A DNA stretch of 64,000 nucleotides. Source: Novosphingobium aquimarinum (GTDB lineage: Bacteria > Pseudomonadota > Alphaproteobacteria > Sphingomonadales > Sphingomonadaceae). How positions within the stretch are numbered: position 1 is the first letter of the stretch; each line of letters starts with the position of its first letter. The notes under the pieces were generated by a model, which was not told the DNA's origin, made no database searches, and saw only the letters and a program-made list of their open reading frames with translations. The translations under genes and the position numbers were made by a program. The stretch is from NCBI RefSeq assembly GCF_009746585.1, contig NZ_WRPO01000013.1, forward strand, positions 1 through 64,000. Direction: 5' to 3'. Shown in pieces: positions 58,605-64,000 of this stretch.

Positions 58605-59347
58605 GGATGGGCCTTGCGCATGTTGGCGAGGCCAACCGCTGCGACCCGTGCGCCCGGGCCATTACCGTCCGCGAACTGCTCGAGCGCATATTCGACCGAG
58701 ACGTTGCCGACGAGCCGATCATAGGGCGGCAGCTTGGTCTGGCAGGAGAAGCCGGCGCAAAGATCGAAGTCCGACGAGACACTGACGTATGTCGGCACTG
58801 CCTGGACATCGAAAGCGCGGAACAGCCGCGGATCGATGCCGACATTGGCGAAATCGTCCTGCCGGTCGATGATCTTGCCAAGGCTCGTGGCGAACTCCTT
58901 CATCGAATTGTTGGGGAAGCCGCGGAACACGACCACCCCGCCGGCCCTGGCCGTGTCGCCGATCAGCTTCTGCAGCGACTGCGGTGGCATCGACAGGCTC
59001 GCGAAGACGATGAACTGGGGCGCCTCGCCCTTCCCTGCCGTCGCGTTCGACGCGGCACCGGCCACGATCTCGTCGAAATCGACGGGGCCTGCCGGTCCCT
59101 TGGGCAGATCGCTCTTGGCGACCCGCTGCATGTTCTCCATGCCAGCGTCGCGAACGGTCTGCGCGTCCTCGCGGAAGGCGTCGCCCCTATCCTTCACATG
59201 GTTGACGAAAGCCTCGGCATCCGCCTGTAGGTCCGCCGAACGCTGCTTGATCGCCTGGACGTCGATCCCGTCGACGGTCTGCGCGAGCAAGGCCGTCACG
59301 CTCGCCAAGCCAAGGATCGCTGCGAAGCCCCAGAGGTATTTGCGCAT
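58601..59347 (-). CDS. trbC: Type-F pilin assembly protein TrbC
   Basis: 248 aa from ATG 59347 (MRKYLWGFAAILGLASVTAL, signal peptide). The C-terminal domain FIVFASLSMPPQSLQKLIGD, GGVVVFRGFPNNSMKEF and VQAVPTYVSV is the thioredoxin-like TrbC fold, periplasmic, needed for pilus assembly. The longer frame to 59374 would overlap traU. Ordered traU-trbC-traN as in F. Confidence 0.9.
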   Translation of the reverse strand: MRKYLWGFAAILGLASVTALLAQTVDGIDVQAIKQRSADLQADAEAFVNHVKDRGDAFREDAQTVRDAGMENMQRVAKSDLPKGPAGPVDFDEIVAGAASNATAGKGEAPQFIVFASLSMPPQSLQKLIGDTARAGGVVVFRGFPNNSMKEFATSLGKIIDRQDDFANVGIDPRLFRAFDVQAVPTYVSVSSDFDLCAGFSCQTKLPPYDRLVGNVSVEYALEQFADGNGPGARVAAVGLANMRKAHP

Positions 59348-59358
59348 TGGACGGCCCC

Positions 59359-60378
59359 CTACAGCACGCAGCAATTGCGTTTGCGCCAGACGAGGTAGCC
59401 CATGTCCTCGCCGGCGGCGGGATAGGCGCGACCTGCGTCAGGCGGCATGGTGGATGCCCCGATCGTGGAGCAGGCGAAGCGGCCGCTCACGGTGGGGATC
59501 GGATTGACCATCTGGAAGCGGTATTGCTGCTTGCGCATGATCGGCATGAGGTACTTCTTGCAGAGCCCGGCCGAGCCCATCGTCCCCCAGGCAAGAGCTT
59601 CGCGGTGCATCTTGTAGGCGAAGCGCGACAGTGCGAGCCGCGAGGACTGAACATGGCCGATCGAGGACGGCACGTTGCCGTTGAGCGGATACATGCTGCC
59701 CTGGCACCCCGCACACCAGAACAGCGGATCGAGCGGCAGGTGGACGGTCCCGGCGATGCAGTCGCCGGCGCAGGCGACCTGGGCGATCGGGTTAGCGAAG
59801 ACGACGGCTTCCGGATTGATCAGCGCCGTCAGACTATCGTCCTGCCAGAGCGGATCGACCTCGGTCATATAGGCGATGTCGAAGCTCGCCTGCTCGAAGC
59901 AGACGAAGTCGGTCAGGATCTCCATCCAGTAGAGCAGCGGATAGACGTACCAGTGCACGTGCCATTTGGCCGTGCTCTGCGAGCGGCCGCCCACCATCGA
60001 GGGGCCGGCCAGATAGCCCTGGCCGATGTCGAACCCCGGCGCGATGCGCACACCCCCGAGATTAGGAAAGCACCAGGGCTTCATTGTGACGTCCGCGAGC
60101 CGCACCGGCTCCCAGAAGCCGACCGAGATGCCGATCCTGGGAAGCGGGCTGCCACAAAAGCAGATCGGGGAAGCGGGATTGCTCGTATCCGGCCGGCCGC
60201 TCGGCCAGATCTTGAGGCCGCCGACCGAGAGTGGGAACAGGCAAGACCAACACACGTCGGTGATCGGATTGACGAACTTCCCGTGACAGGTCGGCCCTGC
60301 CGCCTGTGCGCTCGGCGCCAGAAAGAAGGCTGCCAGCGCCATGACGAGAAGCCGCAGAGCTGATCGAAAGCCGCGCAT
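59359..60378 (-). CDS. traU: Conjugative pilus assembly protein TraU
   Basis: 339 aa. Signal peptide (LRLLVMALAAFFLAPSAQA), then CHGKFVNPITDVCWSCLFPL at the start of the mature protein and a late WGTMGSAGLCKKYLMPIM, both TraU hallmarks; many cysteines. TraU acts in the periplasm in DNA transfer and pilus assembly. The ATG at 60378 overlaps the stop of the gene before; the frame continues to 60639 only as a shadow. Confidence 0.94.
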   Translation of the reverse strand: MRGFRSALRLLVMALAAFFLAPSAQAAGPTCHGKFVNPITDVCWSCLFPLSVGGLKIWPSGRPDTSNPASPICFCGSPLPRIGISVGFWEPVRLADVTMKPWCFPNLGGVRIAPGFDIGQGYLAGPSMVGGRSQSTAKWHVHWYVYPLLYWMEILTDFVCFEQASFDIAYMTEVDPLWQDDSLTALINPEAVVFANPIAQVACAGDCIAGTVHLPLDPLFWCAGCQGSMYPLNGNVPSSIGHVQSSRLALSRFAYKMHREALAWGTMGSAGLCKKYLMPIMRKQQYRFQMVNPIPTVSGRFACSTIGASTMPPDAGRAYPAAGEDMGYLVWRKRNCCVL

Positions 60379-60647
60379 CACTGATCCTCCCCGGCAGGTT
60401 CGAGAAAGGCGGTGTCCGCGCGATGCTTGCGCGCGAGGTAAAGCGCCGTGGTCAACAGCGTGGCCGCCAGCAGCGACGCGATCGCACAGGGCGCCGCCTG
60501 ACCGCTGATCCGCATCAACGGCTGCAAGCCCGCGACACTGGCGGCCAGTAGCAGGCAAAGAACCTGCCAGATCCGGCGCAGCCGCCGAAGATCGCGAGTC
60601 TCGGGTGCCGCCATCGGCGTTCGGAGCATGTCGAGCCACAGCGGCAT
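60378..60647 (-). CDS. Small membrane protein between traW and traU
   Basis: 89 aa with two hydrophobic segments (IWQVLCLLLAASVAGLQPL and CAIASLLAATLLTTALYLA). ATGA overlaps on both sides couple it to traW and traU, so it is translated as part of the operon. No F homologue recognised at this position. Confidence 0.6.
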   Translation of the reverse strand: MPLWLDMLRTPMAAPETRDLRRLRRIWQVLCLLLAASVAGLQPLMRISGQAAPCAIASLLAATLLTTALYLARKHRADTAFLEPAGEDQ

Positions 60648-61303
60648 CAGCCCGGGCTCCCGGACTTCAACACCACCTCGGAGACGCGCATCACCTTGCC
60701 AGCCTGGGTGACCACGGCTGGCGTATGCTCGATGCCGAAGCGGGAAGTGAGCTTGCCTTGCTGATCGAAGTAGAAACGCCGCTTCTTCGCGGTCATCTGC
60801 TCGACCGGCGATCCACGCACGAAGATTATCTTCGCCTTGAGGTCCGTGTAGCGCGTCGTGGCCCAAGCGAGCTGCTCGCTATCGTCACCGTCGATGAAGA
60901 CAAGGTCCTGACGGATCGAGACGAAGTCGAGCGGGTTGATCCGCTGTCCCGCTGGGGCGATCAGGTTGCCCTTCTGGTCGCGGATGTCGCGTTCCATCGT
61001 GACCGACGGATCGAAGTCCCAGCTCCGGGCGGTCCGGGCCGGGGTGACCCCCGTGACGGGATCGGGTCGACGAACTTTCGCCTCGACGCGCTTGGCGAAC
61101 ATCTCGTTGGTCCGGGCGAGCTCGCCGCTTGCCTCTGCGCGGCGCAGGCGGTTTTCAATGGTGGAGAGCAGATCGGGCTCGATGACCGGGAACGCCTGCG
61201 CGGCCTGGCCATAGTCCTTGGCCTCCGACCGCATCGGCCCAACGACGATCAACCCGCCGACCGTTGCGGCGATGGCCAGCCCGCCTGAGATGAGCACCCT
61301 CAT
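60647..61303 (-). CDS. traW: Type-F assembly protein TraW
   Basis: 218 aa from ATG 61303. Signal peptide (MRVLISGGLAIAATVGGLIV), then the conserved FDPSVTMERDIRDQKGNLIA and INPLD region and a FIDGDDSEQL strand, typical of TraW, which works with TrbC in the periplasm. Starts in a 4-nt overlap with the peptidase gene. Confidence 0.92.
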   Translation of the reverse strand: MRVLISGGLAIAATVGGLIVVGPMRSEAKDYGQAAQAFPVIEPDLLSTIENRLRRAEASGELARTNEMFAKRVEAKVRRPDPVTGVTPARTARSWDFDPSVTMERDIRDQKGNLIAPAGQRINPLDFVSIRQDLVFIDGDDSEQLAWATTRYTDLKAKIIFVRGSPVEQMTAKKRRFYFDQQGKLTSRFGIEHTPAVVTQAGKVMRVSEVVLKSGSPG

Positions 61304-61833
61304 AGGATCGGCTCCCCGGTTCCTATGACCTGGCGCGCGCATACGAAGCCGATTTCGGCATAGCGGCTGTCGAAGCCATCCTTGTGCGGCGTAGCCGCGA
61401 AATAGCATCCCTGCGGCACCGGGCCGGTTGCGCCCGGCGTCAGGCGTTCACCAAAGCGTGTGAGCGGTTTCATCTGCGCGACGAGGTGGCCGTTCACCGC
61501 AACCTGGCGGCCAACGTGGCTGATCGTGTCGCCCGGCATGCCGTAGACGATCTTGCCGAACATCCGCGGCTTCGCGCCGAAGTGGCGACGCAGGAGCGTG
61601 CTTGGCGGCGGGTCGAAGAAAACATAGTCTCCGCGCGCCGGCAGCTTGTGGCGCTGGATGAGGAAGGCCCAGTTCGGAAGCGAACCCGTCGTGTTGATCA
61701 GCAGCAGATGATCGTCGCGCCATGCGCTGATCGCGCTGAGCAGAACGCTGCCCGCGATGAACAGGCCGAACAACAGCCATAGCCGCGTGCGTGGCCGCCA
61801 GCTTGGGCGCGCCTCACTGGCCGCCGATGCCAT
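61300..61833 (-). CDS. S26-family signal peptidase of the transfer system (TraF/TrhF type)
   Basis: 177 aa from ATG 61833, GGAGG 5 nt upstream. One N-terminal membrane segment (WLLFGLFIAGSVLLSAI), catalytic Ser in NTTGSLPNWAF and catalytic Lys in FGKIVYGMPGD. Such peptidases mature the conjugative pilin or other transfer proteins in systems of the RP4/R27 type. F lacks one in this place. It overlaps trbI by 20 nt. Confidence 0.82.
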   Translation of the reverse strand: MASAASEARPSWRPRTRLWLLFGLFIAGSVLLSAISAWRDDHLLLINTTGSLPNWAFLIQRHKLPARGDYVFFDPPPSTLLRRHFGAKPRMFGKIVYGMPGDTISHVGRQVAVNGHLVAQMKPLTRFGERLTPGATGPVPQGCYFAATPHKDGFDSRYAEIGFVCARQVIGTGEPIL

Positions 61834-62503
61834 CGGAGCCTCCGAAGGTCGAAACTTGCGCAGCTGGCGGAGCATATTGCGGAACCGGCTGCTGCTGCCC
61901 TGAAGACACCATTCCTGGCGCCGCCATGCCCTGTGCGGCCATCATGGGATCGATCGGAGGAGCAGCCCCGGGCATCTGGCCCGGCATCTGAGCCGGGGCT
62001 GCAAGTTGGGGTCTCGCGGCCGCCATCGCCTGGGCATTCATCTGCTGCAGCTCCTCGGCCGAAGCTTGGCGCGGCCGCGGGACGCCCGAGGCGTAGACCG
62101 ATTGTCTGAGGCTGTCGGTTATATCGGGCACGTTCTTCGTGAGCACGGCTTCGCCGACGAGCACGATCTGGCCGCCAGCACTGCGCCGCTGCAGTTCCTT
62201 GTCGAGCGACGCCATGAAGCCCCGCATCTCGGCCTCGACCTGCGCCGGAGGCGATGTCGAGCGCGCCTGCGCCTGCACATATTCCCCGACGATCGAGGAG
62301 AGCCGCGCCGAGACGATATGATCCTGCTTGGGCGTCACCAGTGTCTTGGTGACCCACATGCCCCAGACCACAGTGGCCAGAAGGATCAGCCCGGCGAGGA
62401 TCTGCATACGGCTGAAGCCAGCGAAGAATGTTCGTCTGGGCTTCGCTGGCGCTGCTGGCGATACCGGTGGCGCGGGAAGGTCGAGTTCGGGTTGCTCAGC
62501 CAT
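61814..62503 (-). CDS. trbI: Type-F conjugative transfer protein TrbI
   Basis: 229 aa. One membrane segment (MQILAGLILLATVVWGMWVT, residues ~33-52), then a periplasmic helical domain (DHIVSARLSSIVGEYVQAQA ... LVGEAVLTKNVPDITDSL) and a Pro/Met/Gln-rich tail. Order and topology fit TrbI, which affects pilus retraction in F; the F protein is only ~130 aa, so the tail of ~90 residues is extra. Confidence 0.75.
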   Translation of the reverse strand: MAEQPELDLPAPPVSPAAPAKPRRTFFAGFSRMQILAGLILLATVVWGMWVTKTLVTPKQDHIVSARLSSIVGEYVQAQARSTSPPAQVEAEMRGFMASLDKELQRRSAGGQIVLVGEAVLTKNVPDITDSLRQSVYASGVPRPRQASAEELQQMNAQAMAAARPQLAAPAQMPGQMPGAAPPIDPMMAAQGMAAPGMVSSGQQQPVPQYAPPAAQVSTFGGSDGIGGQ

Positions 62504-62849
62504 GGCGGGGGTCTCCCTGCGATCGGGCCGAAGGCAGGATCCTGCCTCTCCGCAGGACCATGAGCCCCACGGAAAGGATGAGATGTGCGACGGCGAAGAT
62601 GGTCTTGAACGATGCGACCCGATCCGGGGTCGCGATGACGTAGCGGGTGCTGAGGTTGTTGAGCTGGTTCATCAGGCCATCGAGCGAGAAGCCGCCAAGG
62701 GCGAGAAAAAACAGCGCGAACAGGCCCCAGGTCATGAGCAGCGTTGATGCGAGGAAGCCGCCGAAATACAGGGTGAAATGAAGCATCGCGCGCGCGTCGA
62801 TCGACGGCGGCGCCGATGGCTGTACCCTCGGCTCTGTGCTGCTGGCCAT
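62496..62849 (-). CDS. Small membrane protein of the transfer operon
   Basis: 117 aa with two membrane segments (FTLYFGGFLASTLLMTWGLF and TIFAVAHLILSVGLMVL). It lies between traC and trbI, overlapping trbI by 8 nt. No F counterpart recognised. Confidence 0.6.
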   Translation of the reverse strand: MASSTEPRVQPSAPPSIDARAMLHFTLYFGGFLASTLLMTWGLFALFFLALGGFSLDGLMNQLNNLSTRYVIATPDRVASFKTIFAVAHLILSVGLMVLRRGRILPSARSQGDPRHG

Positions 62850-62852
62850 GGC

Positions 62853-64000
62853 TCACTCCGCCGCTTGCGCGAGCTCGGGATCCTCGTGAGAGGCCCATTT
62901 TTCCGGGTTGTCCGGGAAGGCGATCCGCTCGATCGCCTCATCCATGGTGAGGCCCTGCGTGACGAGATCCTCAATGGCGGCGTAGACGGCCGGACTGGAG
63001 GAATAGACCGTGGACGAGAAGGGATCGAGCACCAGGCGGCCGACCGCCAACGTCTCTGGCCCCTTGATCAGAATGTCGGAATATTCGCGGCCGTTGATCT
63101 TCAGCGAGCGCAGCAGCGCGTCGGTATAGTCGTCCATCTCGAAACGATCATGCTTCTTGAAGTCGGCGATGGTCTCCGGCTTCTGCTGGAGAATGACGAA
63201 CCAGTCGCTGTTCTCAAGGGCGGCGATCGAACCCGCAGACTTGTAATAGTCGTTGAGCGACTGGGTCGCGGTGATGAGCGACGCATAATATTTACGGCAG
63301 GTACGCGCAAAGGCCTCGATGAACTCGGCCATCGCCCCGCCGCGCATCATCTGCCACGCTTCATCCAGGAATAGCGCCTTGGGGATCGAACGGTCGACCT
63401 TACGCATCATTTGCTGTGACATGAACATGATCGCGGCCAGCACTACGCTGCGCAGTTCCTCACGTGACGAAAGATCGGAGAGTTCGAAAACGGTGAGCTG
63501 GGCCGACAACTCGAAGGACACTTCGCCCTGGAAGAAGCGGCCATAAGTGCCGGCGGAGGAGAATGGCCGCATAGCTATGCCAAGATCGGTGGCCTGCTGG
63601 TTGCCGGTCGCATCCAGGGCGGTGATGATATCATCGATCGAACCAGCCCGCCCCTTCTCCGCCCAGACCGTGTTGACTGCGCCGTCGATCAGGCCGCGCT
63701 CGGTATCGTTGAGCCGATCCATGTGGCGCGACATCTGGTTCACGATGGCCTTGAGCATTGCCATGCAGTCGAGGAGATAGTCCTCATCGGTCGCCGCGAG
63801 TTCCTCGTCGATCATGCTGAACGGGTTGAGACAAAAGCCCGAAGCCATCGTGAACTCGACGAAAGCGCCGCCCTGGAGCTTGGCGGAATGCTCGAACGAG
63901 CGTCCGTCGTCGATGACGACAACGCGGGCGCCGGCGCCACAGAATGACGCGCACAGCTCCTGCAGCGTCACCGATTTGCCGGAGCCCGACTTGCCGAAGA
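62853..64000 (-). CDS. traC: Type IV secretion ATPase TraC (5' part outside window)
   Basis: C-terminal 382 residues of the VirB4-like ATPase. The first codons in the window read FGKSGSGKSVTLQ, the Walker A motif, so the frame runs on past 64000; the GTG after it is not a true start. Walker B is ALFLDEAWQMM (around 200 residues further), followed by the conserved SLITATQSLNDYYKS and WFVILQQKPETI. TraC energises pilus assembly. First gene seen of the minus-strand mating-pair operon. Confidence 0.94.
   Translation of the reverse strand, partial: FGKSGSGKSVTLQELCASFCGAGARVVVIDDGRSFEHSAKLQGGAFVEFTMASGFCLNPFSMIDEELAATDEDYLLDCMAMLKAIVNQMSRHMDRLNDTERGLIDGAVNTVWAEKGRAGSIDDIITALDATGNQQATDLGIAMRPFSSAGTYGRFFQGEVSFELSAQLTVFELSDLSSREELRSVVLAAIMFMSQQMMRKVDRSIPKALFLDEAWQMMRGGAMAEFIEAFARTCRKYYASLITATQSLNDYYKSAGSIAALENSDWFVILQQKPETIADFKKHDRFEMDDYTDALLRSLKINGREYSDILIKGPETLAVGRLVLDPFSSTVYSSSPAVYAAIEDLVTQGLTMDEAIERIAFPDNPEKWASHEDPELAQAAE

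Noticed and set aside
1..64000. CRISPR arrays
   Set aside because: No regularly spaced short direct repeats and no cas genes were seen.

Overview
The window is GC-rich DNA that looks like a stretch of a conjugative plasmid (or a large integrated conjugative element) from an alphaproteobacterium, most likely a sphingomonad. The reasons are: a PRTRC plasmid cassette, a MobF relaxase with an F-type type IV secretion operon, a MucR/Ros-type regulator, a pyruvate dehydrogenase operon whose E1-beta carries its own lipoyl domain (an alphaproteobacterial trait), and many small conserved plasmid genes of unknown function. All assignments come from reading the sequence and translations by eye; no database search was run.

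Layout. 0-3.1 kb: 3' part of a PRTRC cassette (F, B, A, ThiF), with F cut at its 5' end by what looks like the terminus of an IS21-like element. 3.2-4.1 kb: a MucR-like regulator on the minus strand. 4.4-15.3 kb: a plus-strand run of small plasmid genes, including a GHKL-type ATPase, a Phd/VapC toxin-antitoxin pair and two DUF736 genes that lie in a 591-bp direct repeat. 15.4-19.4 kb: metabolic cargo (XRE regulator plus SulP transporter, divergent from a GTP-type PEP carboxykinase and a PhnA-like gene). 19.4-26.7 kb: SSB, DUF2493 and small genes, separated by long intergenic regions holding a repeated stem-loop family. 26.7-34.2 kb: a candidate oriT, a ribbon-helix-helix protein, the TraD coupling protein, the TraI relaxase-helicase and accessory genes, all plus strand. 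34.3-40.4 kb: a LysR regulator divergent from pdhA-pdhB-pdhC-lpd. 40.5-41.7 kb: a tyrosine recombinase. 41.7-51.3 kb: a defence/toxin-antitoxin-like island with an AbiEii-like nucleotidyltransferase, a three-gene operon (Phd-like protein, catalytically dead PIN-like protein, patatin-like phospholipase), a DUF4935-type PIN protein, HU, SoxR and an AAA ATPase. 51.3-64 kb: the F-type mating-pair operon on the minus strand (traC, trbI, S26 peptidase, traW, traU, trbC, traN, traF, traH, traG), cut by the window edge inside traC.

How it fits together. TraD/TraI and the mating-pair operon point towards each other, and the PDH, integrase and defence genes sit between them, so the middle 17 kb reads as cargo placed inside a transfer region. 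The PRTRC, DUF736, SSB and ATPase genes are the usual maintenance backbone of such plasmids.

The best candidate for an undescribed system is the tightly packed operon at 45.1-46.9 kb, under a consensus promoter overlapped by a perfect inverted repeat. The repeated intergenic stem-loops at 19.8, 22.0, 24.8 and 25.9 kb and the two tRNA T-arm-like hairpins at 23.4 and 26.4 kb are the most unusual non-coding signals.
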